In this document: one piece after another, positions 1 through 7,191 of the stretch
How positions within the stretch are numbered: position 1 is the stretch's first letter
How the letters are laid out: the number at the start of each line of letters is the position of its first letter
From: Draconibacterium sp.
GTDB lineage: Bacteria; Bacteroidota; Bacteroidia; Bacteroidales; Prolixibacteraceae
Length of the DNA stretch: 7,308 bases
Direction of reading: 5' to 3'
Assembly (NCBI GenBank): GCA_027011835.1
Contig: JALUZN010000329.1
Location: 1 to 7,308, forward strand
Translations under genes and position numbers: made by a program
The notes under the pieces: generated by a model
What the model was told of the DNA's origin: nothing
The model's database searches: none
What the model saw: the letters and a program-made list of their open reading frames with translations, nothing else

Positions 1-121
1 TTTCGGCAGGTATCTCTTTCCAGTCTTCGCGAAACAGAAGTTCCGGCCGATATTTACTTTGTGCACTGCTACTTCCTGCTAAAAAGAAAAAAAGAAAAAT
101 AAAACCAAATAAGATTTTCAT
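1..121 (-). CDS. Secreted protein, N-terminal fragment (runs off window)
   Basis: Reading leftward from the ATG at 119-121, the frame gives MKILFGFIFLFFFLAGSSSA followed by QSKYRPELLFREDWKEIPAE and continues past base 1 without a stop. The first 20 residues are a clear Sec signal peptide: one lysine, a Phe/Leu-rich core, then SSA before Gln, which fits signal peptidase I cleavage after Ala20. There is no lipobox cysteine, so the mature protein should be periplasmic or exported rather than a lipoprotein. Only about 20 mature residues are visible, which is too few to name a family. The start lies 24 bases downstream of the pentapeptide-repeat gene on the same strand, so the two are probably co-transcribed. 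No strong Shine-Dalgarno motif is visible. The function is unknown. Confidence 0.75.
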   Translation of the reverse strand, partial: MKILFGFIFLFFFLAGSSSAQSKYRPELLFREDWKEIPAE

Positions 122-145
122 AATTTTATAGTTGTTTGAATGTTG

Positions 146-718
146 TTATTCGATAAAGATATTGTATTTATTTAAAAGACCGCCAACAGTCTCAACCGAG
201 AAACGGGCTTTCGAAATTCTGTTGATTTCAGGGTCGATGGAGAAATTAACCGACGAACGAAAATCTGCTTTTTCGAGGTTGGTTCTATCGAATATTGCGC
301 CGGTTAAATCGCAATTGTTAAATACTGAGCCACTTAGGTCGGCATTGGTAAAATCAACTTCGTGTAAACTACAACTTTCGAAAAGCGTATCTTTAATTTT
401 TAGTTTGAAAAACGATGACAGGTTCAACTGGCAATTTGAAAACCGGAATTTTAGCAGAAAGGGATTGCACTCGTCGAATTGTAATCCTATTAATTTGCAA
501 TTATTAAAGTTTACCTCTTTAAAAGCAGTTCCCGAAAGTTTTGTATTACTGAGGTCGCAGGCATTGAACGAACACTCGTCGAATGTAAAACCATTTAATT
601 CGATACCGGTAAAACTACAGTTTTCGAATGTGCAGTTTTCGTATTCACCCGGTTGAGCAGTGTTTTCAGAAAAATTGATATTTGTGAAATGTTTATCGAA
701 ATAATACTCTTTTTTCAT
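146..718 (-). CDS. Pentapeptide-repeat protein, McbG/Qnr-like
   Basis: This 190-residue protein consists almost entirely of tandem five-residue units with a central Phe or Leu, such as CTFEN, CSFTG, CDLSN, VNFNN, ADLSG, CDLTG and NLEKADF. These build a right-handed quadrilateral beta-helix. Regular repeats cover roughly residues 12-83 and 100-155 and are broken by a less regular stretch near 84-99 (around NPFLLKFRF), as in Qnr and McbG proteins, which have two coils and a short interruption. The tail (residues 156-190, containing SIDPEINRI) resembles the C-terminus of McbG, the 187-residue immunity protein for the gyrase poison microcin B17, which I recall carrying a very similar NPEINRI motif. 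Known family members bind DNA gyrase or topoisomerase IV as DNA mimics, but many pentapeptide proteins have no known role. There is no signal peptide, so it is cytoplasmic. The ATG follows the stop of a small ORF by one base. Confidence 0.9.
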   Translation of the reverse strand: MKKEYYFDKHFTNINFSENTAQPGEYENCTFENCSFTGIELNGFTFDECSFNACDLSNTKLSGTAFKEVNFNNCKLIGLQFDECNPFLLKFRFSNCQLNLSSFFKLKIKDTLFESCSLHEVDFTNADLSGSVFNNCDLTGAIFDRTNLEKADFRSSVNFSIDPEINRISKARFSVETVGGLLNKYNIFIE

Positions 719-719
719 C

Positions 720-872
720 TTATTCTAATTTTAAATCTTCAAAGTCACAAAGGAATCGCTTTGCAGTTATTTTCCGATATACAGCGGTATAACTTGCTTC
801 TAATGATTTTCCTGTGCGATAATTATTTGTCATGCTCGTTTCATCATTATAAAATTTAGAATCAAGACACAT
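720..872 (-). CDS. Possible 50-residue small protein
   Basis: An open frame from ATG (870-872) to TAA (720-722) encodes 50 residues, beginning MCLDSKFYNDETSMTNNYR and ending RFLCDFEDLKLE. It starts 12 bases after the Hpt stop codon and ends one base before the pentapeptide-repeat ATG, so it fills the gap between two same-strand genes as an operon member would. It is hydrophilic and mixed in charge, with two cysteines (2 and 42), no signal peptide and no membrane segment. A shorter start at Met14 (831-833) is possible. I recognise no family. An open frame of this size can occur by chance in AT-rich DNA; the case rests on its placement. The alternative is that the region is an untranslated spacer. 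Confidence 0.4.
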   Translation of the reverse strand: MCLDSKFYNDETSMTNNYRTGKSLEASYTAVYRKITAKRFLCDFEDLKLE

Positions 873-884
873 GAATAAAAAAAC

Positions 885-1247
885 TTATTGGTAATTGTGG
901 CTAAGTAATTCCTGTAACTGATCGGCTGCATTGTCCAGTTCAGCTTCAACAATGGTCAGCAACTCCGAGAGGTTCTCGTTTTTTCCGCTTTCAGCCAAAA
1001 GCTGAATTTCCTTTAACGTATCGCCGGTGGTTGTTAACCCGAAAATAAGCGCCGACGACTTAGCGGTATGTGCCTCTTTGGCCAGATTTGCCAATTTGTT
1101 TTCGGCAAGAAAAAGTTTCATATTTGAAATAAACGATGGGATTTGTTCTAAAAATATCTCAACCAACTCTTTTTCAAAGCTTTTATCTCCCGATGAAATC
1201 GATTCAAGCTGCTCTGTTTTAATCTTTTGAAACTGTTTTCCCATCAT
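885..1247 (-). CDS. Single-domain Hpt phosphotransfer protein
   Basis: This 120-residue, largely helical protein has the hallmark of a histidine-containing phosphotransfer (Hpt) domain. The segment EAHTAKSSALIFG (residues 58-70) matches the family pattern AHxLKGSSxxxG, with His60 as the phospho-accepting residue and Lys63 and Ser65 in the usual places. Upstream, ELVEIFLEQIPSFI (28-41) and the following helix fit the first helices of the four-helix bundle; residues 76-116 form the remaining helices. Such proteins carry phosphate between the receiver domain of a hybrid histidine kinase and another response regulator. No kinase or receiver is in the window, so the partners are unknown. There is no catalytic, signal or membrane segment, so it is cytoplasmic. 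The protein starts Met-Met, and either ATG (1245-1247 or 1242-1244) could be used. It is divergent from gcvT and heads the leftward gene run. Confidence 0.88.
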   Translation of the reverse strand: MMGKQFQKIKTEQLESISSGDKSFEKELVEIFLEQIPSFISNMKLFLAENKLANLAKEAHTAKSSALIFGLTTTGDTLKEIQLLAESGKNENLSELLTIVEAELDNAADQLQELLSHNYQ

Positions 1248-1258
1248 GTTTTGAGTTT

Positions 1259-1292
1259 GTTGTGCAAATTAATAAATATTTCAATAGCTTTG
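1259..1292 (+). promoter_or_regulatory. Possible upstream Bacteroidota-type promoter for gcvT
   Basis: TAGCTTTG at 1285-1292 matches the Bacteroidota -7 box TAnnTTTG. A GTTG lies at 1259-1262, 22 bases upstream, near the long end of the accepted spacing for the -33 box. It would give a leader of roughly 70 bases before gcvT. This box is in the 125-base divergent spacer between the Hpt gene and gcvT. The assignment rests on motif match alone. Confidence 0.25.
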
Positions 1293-1340
1293 CATCCTAA
1301 ATTTCTGATATAATTCATGGAATAAGAATATTTGAATAGA

Positions 1341-1348
1341 TAGTTTTG
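1341..1348 (+). promoter_or_regulatory. Possible proximal -7 box for gcvT
   Basis: TAGTTTTG at 1341-1348 matches the Bacteroidota -7 consensus TAnnTTTG and lies 24 bases before the gcvT start codon, implying a very short 5' leader. No convincing TTTG -33 box is found 17-23 bases upstream, which weakens the call. The spacer between box and ATG is AT-rich with no Shine-Dalgarno motif, as is common in this phylum. Confidence 0.33.
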
Positions 1349-1372
1349 CATTTTTAATTCACATAAATTACA

Positions 1373-2455
1373 ATGAAAACAACTGCATTTAACGCGATAC
1401 ATAAGAAGTTAGGAGCCAAATTGGTTGAATTTGCCGGTTACGAAATGCCAATAGAATATAGCGGAATAAAAGACGAACATATGACGGTTCGTAATTCGGT
1501 TGGCGTTTTCGATGTTTCGCACATGGGCGAGTTTTGGATTAAAGGCCCCAATGCACTCGAATTGGTAAATAAAATTACTTCGAATGACCCTCGTAATTTA
1601 AAAGTTGGGCAGGCGCAATACAGTTGTTTTCCAAATGGTAAAGGTGGAATTGTTGACGATTTGCTGGTTTATCATTACGAGGAAGAAAAATATATGTTGG
1701 TTGTAAATGCTTCGAATATTGAAAAAGACTGGAACTGGGTGGTGAGCCATAACGATGTGGGTGCCGAGTTGGAAAATGCATCGGATTCGATTAGCCAGTT
1801 GGCAATTCAAGGGCCAAAAGCAACTGCAACTCTTCAGAAATTAACCGATGTAAACCTTTCGGAAATAAAATTTTACACCTTTACAACCGACAAATTTGCA
1901 GGGGTTGACGATGTAATTATTTCGGCAACCGGATATACGGGCGCCGGAGGATTTGAGCTCTATTTCAGGAACGATGAAGCAGAAAAAATATGGAATGCCA
2001 TTTTTGAAGCAGGCGAAGAGTTTGGAATTAAACCCATTGGTTTGGGTGCTCGCGACACGCTGCGTTTAGAGATGGGTTACTGCTTGTATGGCAACGACAT
2101 TGACGATACCACTTCGCCCATTGAAGCCGGTTTGGGGTGGATTACCAAATTTAATCACGACCGGAAATTTATAGACCGCGAGTTTTTGATGATGCAGAAA
2201 AAAGAGGGTGTAACACGCCGTTTGCGCGGTTTTGTTTTAACCGAGAGAGGAATTCCCCGCCACGGTTACGAATTGCTAAACGAAGCCGGTTCGGTTATTG
2301 GCAAAGTAACCTCGGGAACTATGTCGCCCGTTTTGGGAAAAGGAATTGGAATGGGGTACATCGCTCGCGAATATTCAGCTTTCGGAACTCAGATTTTTGT
2401 GAAAATCAGGAATAAAACCATTCCGGCAGAAGTTACAAAGTTGCCCTTTATTTAG
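1373..2455 (+). CDS. gcvT: Glycine cleavage system aminomethyltransferase (T protein)
   Basis: GcvT transfers the methylene group from the aminomethyl-lipoyl arm of H protein to tetrahydrofolate, giving 5,10-methylene-THF, ammonia and reduced H protein; it is cytoplasmic. The 360-residue length is normal for the family. Family landmarks run the whole length: EFAGYEMPIEY (19-29), the SVGVFDVSHMGE block (42-53), GGIVDDLLVY (91-100), whose aspartate pair at 95-96 includes the catalytic Asp, the GYTGAGGFELYF block (187-198), GLGARDTLRLEMGY (223-236) in the folate pocket, PIEAGLGW (249-256), and the C-terminal GxVTSGTMSP block (310-319). The protein looks complete and functional. gcvH and gcvP are not beside it, so it stands alone here. 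The ATG at 1373 is preceded by an AT-rich leader. Its TAG overlaps the stop codon of the convergent permease gene. Confidence 0.97.
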   Translation: MKTTAFNAIHKKLGAKLVEFAGYEMPIEYSGIKDEHMTVRNSVGVFDVSHMGEFWIKGPNALELVNKITSNDPRNLKVGQAQYSCFPNGKGGIVDDLLVYHYEEEKYMLVVNASNIEKDWNWVVSHNDVGAELENASDSISQLAIQGPKATATLQKLTDVNLSEIKFYTFTTDKFAGVDDVIISATGYTGAGGFELYFRNDEAEKIWNAIFEAGEEFGIKPIGLGARDTLRLEMGYCLYGNDIDDTTSPIEAGLGWITKFNHDRKFIDREFLMMQKKEGVTRRLRGFVLTERGIPRHGYELLNEAGSVIGKVTSGTMSPVLGKGIGMGYIAREYSAFGTQIFVKIRNKTIPAEVTKLPFI

Positions 2456-3564
2456 CCGCTTGTTTTTCGGTAATTCAGAATTGCCAACACATTTAGCACA
2501 ACAGCATAAATTACTATAATTGTAAACTGTTTGCTTACGTTTACAAAGGTGCTGCCTTTTAGCATTACCAGTCGTATTACATCGATATAATATTTTATAG
2601 GATTGAAATCGGCAATTCGTTGTGCCCACACCGGCATACTTTCTATGGGCGTAAACAGTCCGCTCATTAATATAAATATTACCGAAAAAAACCAGGCAAT
2701 AAACATAGCTTGCTGCTGTGTTTCGGTAACGGTCGAAATAAATGTTCCGATACCAAGAACTAAAATTAAATAGACAATTGTAAAGAGATAAAGCATTACA
2801 ATGCTTCCTTCGATTGGTGTGCGAAACCAGAAAAAAGCAATAAGCAACCCCAACGTAAACTCTGCAATACCAAGCAATACAAACGGCATTAGTTTTCCTA
2901 AAATAAACTCCCATTTCCTTATTGGTGTGACATTCAGCTGTTCAATGGTGCCAATCTCTTTTTCGCGAACAATGTTCATTGCCGAAAGAAAAAGTGAGGT
3001 CATAGTTATTAGCATTACCAGTATTCCGGGCACCATAAAAACTTTATAGTCGAGGGTGGGGTTGTACCAGTTGTGGTTGTTTATTTCAATTCCCGGCATT
3101 TTTTCCAACTTCACTTTACTTGTAATTTTCTCTTTCGAAAACCGGAGTACAACGTTTTGTAAATAGTTTTGAATAATGCCTGCTTTTAATCCGTTTATTG
3201 CATCGGTAACAACAGCAATATTGGTTGGTTTTCCCAAATTAATATTTTTCCCAAAGTTTTGGGGAATCGATAGAATAACATCAACATTGTTTTGCTCCAT
3301 CAGTTTTAGCCCGTCGTTGTAGGTCGCCACATTGGTTAATGTGAAATAGTTGGAGGCTTCTATTTTATGAATAAACTCAACCGAGGCCGGTGAGTTGTCG
3401 CGGTTTTCAATAAAAATATTTATCTCTTTTACTTCGAAATTTGCTGTGTACGAAAATATAAGAAGCTGAATTACAGGCATTCCAAAAATTAAGCCTACCA
3501 TAGTTTTATTTCTGAAAATCTGCTTAAACTCCTTTGTAATAATATGTCGAACTGTTCTTAACAT
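2452..3564 (-). CDS. ABC-2 type permease, second of pair (YbhR-like)
   Basis: This 370-residue inner-membrane subunit has the layout of ABC-2 export permeases. A cytoplasmic start with KEFKQIFRNK (11-20) is followed by one membrane helix (about 22-41), a large extracytoplasmic domain (about 42-172), and five more helices (about 174-196, 221-247, 256-278, 285-305 and 346-364). The conserved coupling segment REKEIGTIEQLNVTPI (200-215) is where these permeases contact the ATPases, and the SGLFTPIESMPVW block (301-313) is typical of the family. It is the last gene of the export operon and starts 9 bases after the stop of permease 1, with which it shares architecture but only moderate sequence. 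The two probably form a heterodimeric channel like E. coli YbhS/YbhR. The substrate cannot be read from the sequence. Its TAA overlaps the gcvT stop, and no terminator hairpin is visible after it. Confidence 0.92.
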   Translation of the reverse strand: MLRTVRHIITKEFKQIFRNKTMVGLIFGMPVIQLLIFSYTANFEVKEINIFIENRDNSPASVEFIHKIEASNYFTLTNVATYNDGLKLMEQNNVDVILSIPQNFGKNINLGKPTNIAVVTDAINGLKAGIIQNYLQNVVLRFSKEKITSKVKLEKMPGIEINNHNWYNPTLDYKVFMVPGILVMLITMTSLFLSAMNIVREKEIGTIEQLNVTPIRKWEFILGKLMPFVLLGIAEFTLGLLIAFFWFRTPIEGSIVMLYLFTIVYLILVLGIGTFISTVTETQQQAMFIAWFFSVIFILMSGLFTPIESMPVWAQRIADFNPIKYYIDVIRLVMLKGSTFVNVSKQFTIIVIYAVVLNVLAILNYRKTSG

Positions 3565-3573
3565 GGGCCTGTT

Positions 3574-4674
3574 TTACTCCATTCTTATTTTGAATTTTTT
3601 AATGGTCATTAAAATAAAGAGCAGCGATGTTCCTGCCAGAATTAAAGTCTCTTTCCAAACAACACGAATACCAACGCCTTTTAGCATAATCGATTTTATA
3701 ATTATAATAAACCATTTTGCGGGAATTACATTGCTCAGAATTTGTAAAATCCGGGGCATACTCTCAATCGGGAAAATAAATCCCGACAATAAAATAGTTG
3801 GTAACATCAGTCCCATTAACGACATCATCATTGCCGTTTGCTGCGATTGTGCAATGGTCGATATTAAAATTCCCAAACTAAGCGATGTAACAATAAACAA
3901 CAGAATTTCCAGAAACAATAAAATCCGGCTTCCCTCCATTGGCATACCAAAAACCAGAAACCCCAACATTAAAATTGTAAAAGCGTTAATAAGCGATAAT
4001 ACAAGGTATGGCAACACTTTTCCAATAATTATTATTGCGGGTTTTAGTGGCGAAACAAGAAGTATTTCCATTGTTCCTATCTCTTTTTCGCGGGCAACTG
4101 TTATCGATGTCATCATTGCCGAAACTAGCATTAAAATAATGGTCATTACGCCGGGTACAAACATAAATACGCTTTTGTTTTCGGGGTTATAAAGCATTTT
4201 CGATTCAATTTTTATGGGAACTTCGGGAACGAGCCGCTTTTCTATGGCGAACGAATTTGTAATTCCACTTAAATAGGAGGTTAACATAGTTGCCATATTT
4301 GGGTCCGATGCATCGGCAATTACCTGTACAACCGAGCTGTTCGTATTTCCTAAATTTTCAGCGAATTTTTCGGGAATGACAAGGGCAATTTTTATTGATC
4401 CCCGTTTAAACGACTTTTCTATTTCCGAATAGTTTTTCAGATTCTCCTTTAAAATAAAATAACCCGACGAGGTAATTTTGCTGATATATTGCTGCGACAT
4501 TCTGTTTTTTGCCAAATCTAAAATTGCCATTTTCCCGTCTTTTATCTCGGTTGTTATGGCAAAACCAAACAATAAAACCTGAATGATGGGCATTCCGAAA
4601 AGTATAAGCAGTGTTCGCTTATCGCGAAAAATGTGTTTAAACTCCTTTTTTATAAATGCTAAAAATGTTCTCAT
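3574..4674 (-). CDS. ABC-2 type permease, first of pair (YbhS-like)
   Basis: This 366-residue partner of the downstream permease has the same plan: KKEFKHIFRDKR (9-20) at the cytoplasmic N-terminus, helix 1 at about 21-41, an extracytoplasmic domain at about 42-168, and helices at about 170-192, 213-243, 251-275, 281-302 and 343-358. The coupling segment AREKEIGTMEILLVSPLKP (194-212) and the LLSGFIFPIESMP block (295-307) are strongly conserved in ABC-2 exporters of the YbhS/YhhJ type. The ATG at 4672-4674 lies 11 bases after the ATPase 2 stop, and the gene ends 9 bases before permease 2, so translation is probably coupled. In E. coli the related YbhFSR complex exports drugs and monovalent cations; whether this one does is not shown by the sequence. 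Confidence 0.93.
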   Translation of the reverse strand: MRTFLAFIKKEFKHIFRDKRTLLILFGMPIIQVLLFGFAITTEIKDGKMAILDLAKNRMSQQYISKITSSGYFILKENLKNYSEIEKSFKRGSIKIALVIPEKFAENLGNTNSSVVQVIADASDPNMATMLTSYLSGITNSFAIEKRLVPEVPIKIESKMLYNPENKSVFMFVPGVMTIILMLVSAMMTSITVAREKEIGTMEILLVSPLKPAIIIIGKVLPYLVLSLINAFTILMLGFLVFGMPMEGSRILLFLEILLFIVTSLSLGILISTIAQSQQTAMMMSLMGLMLPTILLSGFIFPIESMPRILQILSNVIPAKWFIIIIKSIMLKGVGIRVVWKETLILAGTSLLFILMTIKKFKIRME

Positions 4675-4685
4675 TCAATACCTGT

Positions 4686-5408
4686 TTATTGGCGTGCCAG
4701 TTTTAAAAATACCTCGTCCATATCTTTTGCAGCGTGTTTATGCAGCAGCTCGTCGAGCGTTCCCATTGCCGCAATTTTGCCGCGTACCATCATCGAAATC
4801 CTGTCGCAATATTCAGCTTCGTCCATATAATGTGTGGTTACAAAAACTGTAATTCCCTCGTCGGCAGCCTGGTAAATCAGGTCCCAGAATTGCCGCCGTG
4901 TAATCGGGTCGACACCGCTTGTCGGTTCATCTAAAAAAACAATATCGGGGTGGTGGAGGGTGGCCACCGAAAAAGCAATTTTCTGTTTCCATCCCAGAGG
5001 GATTTCTGCAATAAGTGTATTTTCTATGTCACCGAGTTGCAGCCGGGCAATCATTTTTTTTGTTCTTTCGGCAATCTCCCGTTTTCGTAATCCGTAAATG
5101 CCACCGTAAAAACCGATGTTCTCTTTTAGTGTTAAATCTTCGTATAACGAAAATTTCTGGCTCATATAACCAATTTTGTATTTCAGTTTATTTCGTTCGG
5201 TTATTATGTCGAATCCGGCCACTTTCCCTTTTCCCGAAGTAGGTTCTAAAATGCCGGTAAGCATTTTTATTGCTGTGGTTTTGCCGGCACCGTTGGCTCC
5301 CAGAAAACCAAAAATCTCACCCTTTTCAACATTAAAACTAATGTTGTCGACGGCCTTAAAATGGCCAAAGGTGCGCGTTAAATTTTCTACTTCAATTACT
5401 TTATTCAT
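4686..5408 (-). CDS. ABC transporter ATPase 2 (YbhF C-terminal-half type)
   Basis: This 240-residue nucleotide-binding subunit is of minimal length. Visible motifs are Walker A GANGAGKTT (37-45), the Q-loop Gln84 in GYMSQKFSLY, Walker B IVFLDEP (156-162) with catalytic Glu161, D-loop SGVD (164-167), and the H-loop His193 in TTHYMDEA. The signature motif is not LSGGQ but IPLGWKQ (136-142), a variant I recall from the second ATPase domain of YbhF-like proteins. It would dimerise with ATPase 1, encoded just upstream, and drive the two permeases through the REKEIGT coupling segments. The start ATG (5406-5408) is 14 bases after the ATPase 1 stop, inside a tight operon. All residues needed for hydrolysis in its own Walker site are present, so this is likely the subunit holding the active site. 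Confidence 0.95.
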   Translation of the reverse strand: MNKVIEVENLTRTFGHFKAVDNISFNVEKGEIFGFLGANGAGKTTAIKMLTGILEPTSGKGKVAGFDIITERNKLKYKIGYMSQKFSLYEDLTLKENIGFYGGIYGLRKREIAERTKKMIARLQLGDIENTLIAEIPLGWKQKIAFSVATLHHPDIVFLDEPTSGVDPITRRQFWDLIYQAADEGITVFVTTHYMDEAEYCDRISMMVRGKIAAMGTLDELLHKHAAKDMDEVFLKLARQ

Positions 5409-5422
5409 TCTACCCGTTGTTT

Positions 5423-6337
5423 TTACTCTTTTTGCATCAACTCCATAAAAGTGTCTTCAATGTTTGGTTCAATATTTTTTATCGAGAATTCGAAATTGTT
5501 TGCTGTTAATTCGGTTGTTAGTCCGGTTACTTCGTTCGCGTTATTAAGGGTTAAATGAATGCTGTTTCCAAACATAAATGCTGAATGAATTCTATCCATT
5601 TTACGCAAAAAAAGCAATGTTTTATAGTTGTTGTTTGTTTTAACTTCAAACAGTTTGTGCGAAAATTTCTTTGAAATATTTCCGGGGGTGTCAACCGCTA
5701 AAATTTTTCCTTTCTGAATAAGAGCCACTTCATCACACAGTGCCGCTTCGTCCATATACGGAGTTGAAACCACCGTTGTAATGTTATCGGTTTTTTGAAG
5801 CTTTTTCAGATTATCCCAAAACTCTTTTCTCGAAACAGGGTCGACACCAAACGTGGGCTCGTCTAAAAACAATATTTTGGGTTTATGAATCAGGGCGCAG
5901 CAGAGAGCAAGTTTCTGTTTCATCCCTCCCGATAAATCGCGTGCTTTTCTCTTTTTAAAAGGTTCTAGAAGAACATAAATGTCGCGAATCATCTCGAAAT
6001 TCGATTCGATGGTTGTATTAAAAACCTGTGCGAAAAACTCTAAATTTTCTTGCACCGAGAGGTCGGAGTAGAGCGAAAACCTGCCCGGCATATAACCAAT
6101 TTGTCTTCTTATTTTTTTATAGTCGGTAACCGTGTCGAGATTCATTAATGTGGCGGTGCCGCGGTCGGGGATGAGTAGTGTTGTAAGAATTCTGAACAAT
6201 GTTGTTTTTCCCGCTCCGTCGGGGCCAATTAATCCAAAAAGTTTTCCCTCTTCAATATGTAACGCGATATTGTCGAGAGCTTTAATCTCACTGTACGATT
6301 TCGATATGTTTTTTATTTCAATCATTTGCAAATGCAT
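5423..6337 (-). CDS. ABC transporter ATPase 1 (YbhF N-terminal-half type)
   Basis: This 304-residue ATPase (counted from the ATG at 6335-6337) has Walker A GPDGAGKTT (38-46), canonical signature LSGGMKQ (135-141), Walker B ILFLDEP (155-161) with Glu160, and D-loop FGVD (163-166). Two normally conserved residues differ: the Q-loop glutamine is Gly85 (GYMPGRFSLY) and the H-loop histidine is Pro193 (STPYMDEA). Residues from about 225 to the end form a C-terminal extension, common in YbhF- and Drr-like ATPases. The start is uncertain: GTG at 6344-6346, ATG at 6335-6337 and ATG at 6323-6325 are in frame, and family alignment (MIEIKNISKSY) slightly favours the last. The gene begins shortly after the adaptor stop (6355-6357). 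With ATPase 2 it should form the heterodimeric motor of the exporter. Confidence 0.93.
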   Translation of the reverse strand: MHLQMIEIKNISKSYSEIKALDNIALHIEEGKLFGLIGPDGAGKTTLFRILTTLLIPDRGTATLMNLDTVTDYKKIRRQIGYMPGRFSLYSDLSVQENLEFFAQVFNTTIESNFEMIRDIYVLLEPFKKRKARDLSGGMKQKLALCCALIHKPKILFLDEPTFGVDPVSRKEFWDNLKKLQKTDNITTVVSTPYMDEAALCDEVALIQKGKILAVDTPGNISKKFSHKLFEVKTNNNYKTLLFLRKMDRIHSAFMFGNSIHLTLNNANEVTGLTTELTANNFEFSIKNIEPNIEDTFMELMQKE

Positions 6338-6354
6338 TGCCGGCACTTAACCGG

Positions 6355-7191
6355 TTATTGAAAGCGTACCGAAGCCGGCATTCCAATTTTTAAGCTGCCA
6401 TCGTTTTCAACATCAATCTTAATAGCATAAACCAGGTTTTGCCTTTCATCTTTGGTTTGTACTATTTTTGGGGTGAATTCAGCATTTGCGCTTATCCACG
6501 AAATTGTTCCGCTAAACCTCTTTTGCCCTTTTGTTGCGTCAACTTCAACCCACACTTTTTGCCCGATTTTAATTTCCGACAACTGTGGCTCGGTTACATA
6601 AGCTTTTAGTTTTAACTCTTTTAAATCTTGAATTTGATAGAGTGGTTTTCCGGGAGCAACAAACTCGAACTGCGAAACATATTTTATTAAAACCGTTCCG
6701 GCAACCGGATTAATAATTGTACACCTGTCTATTTGGTCTTCAATTTGTTTAATCTGAACTGTTAACGATTTGTATTGACTGATAACCGAAGCATTTTGTG
6801 CCTGAACACTTGCAATTTGTTGTTTGGTAACATTTACCTGCCCCTGAATATCGTCGAGTTGTTTTTTTGTTGCCGACCCTTCGGCGTACATCTTTTTAAT
6901 TCGCGCAAGGTTGTTTTGCTGAACTTTTAACTGCTCCTCGAGCACATTTATTTGCGACAGTACACTTTTCGACTGCGACTGAATGTTGATAAACGAAGCT
7001 TGTAGCTGCTCCTTTTTTAGATGAAGCTGCATTGTGTCAATAATTCCAATGGTGTCGTTTGCCTCAATTGTTGCACCCTCTTCAACAGTAAAAAGAATAA
7101 GTTTCCCGGCACTTTCGGCCGAAATAGTTGTGGCATCGCTTTGGAAATTGCCGCTGGCATCGGCGGGATTTTCGTTGTTGGTACACGATGA
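6355..7191 (-). pseudogene. HlyD-family adaptor lipoprotein, 5' end removed by IS
   Basis: The frame encodes a YbhG-like periplasmic adaptor (membrane fusion protein) that links an inner-membrane exporter to an outer-membrane channel. In order it holds SSC and a short linker, the first half of a biotinyl-lipoyl hairpin (AGKLILFTVEEGATIEANDT), a long Gln/Lys-rich coiled-coil hairpin (about 6720-7030), the second lipoyl half (NPVAGTVLIKYVSQFEFVAPG), and a beta-barrel ending GMPASVRFQ before TAA at 6355-6357. From the Cys codon (7183-7185) to the end there are 276 residues, a full mature protein. What is missing is the signal peptide and start: the frame meets TAA at 7198-7200 five codons before the Cys, inside sequence that looks like an insertion element. 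The first internal ATG (7030-7032) would give a 225-residue cytoplasmic product without half the lipoyl domain. It is probably non-functional, although ATPase 1 and the genes after it remain intact. Confidence 0.75.

Noticed and set aside
132..656. Long plus-strand open frame of 174 residues
   Set aside because: It lies antisense to the pentapeptide-repeat gene, whose repeat pattern is unmistakable. The plus-strand product has no coherent domain and arises from the regular codon pattern of the repeats.
653..859. Plus-strand 68-residue hydrophobic frame
   Set aside because: It overlaps the start of the pentapeptide gene and the minus-strand small ORF. It has no family resemblance and is on the wrong strand for the gene run.
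2469..2485. Imperfect palindrome GGTAATTCAGAATTGCC as a possible bidirectional terminator
   Set aside because: The stem is weak with a mismatch and almost no loop, lies inside the permease coding sequence, and has no T-tract on either side.
2375..2914. Minus-strand 179-residue frame across the gcvT / permease junction
   Set aside because: It is out of frame with the clearly conserved permease and antisense to gcvT, rich in Cys, Tyr and Arg without domains.
3563..4192. Plus-strand 209-residue Ile-rich frame
   Set aside because: It is the antisense shadow of permease 1; the isoleucine-rich composition comes from reverse reading of membrane-segment codons.
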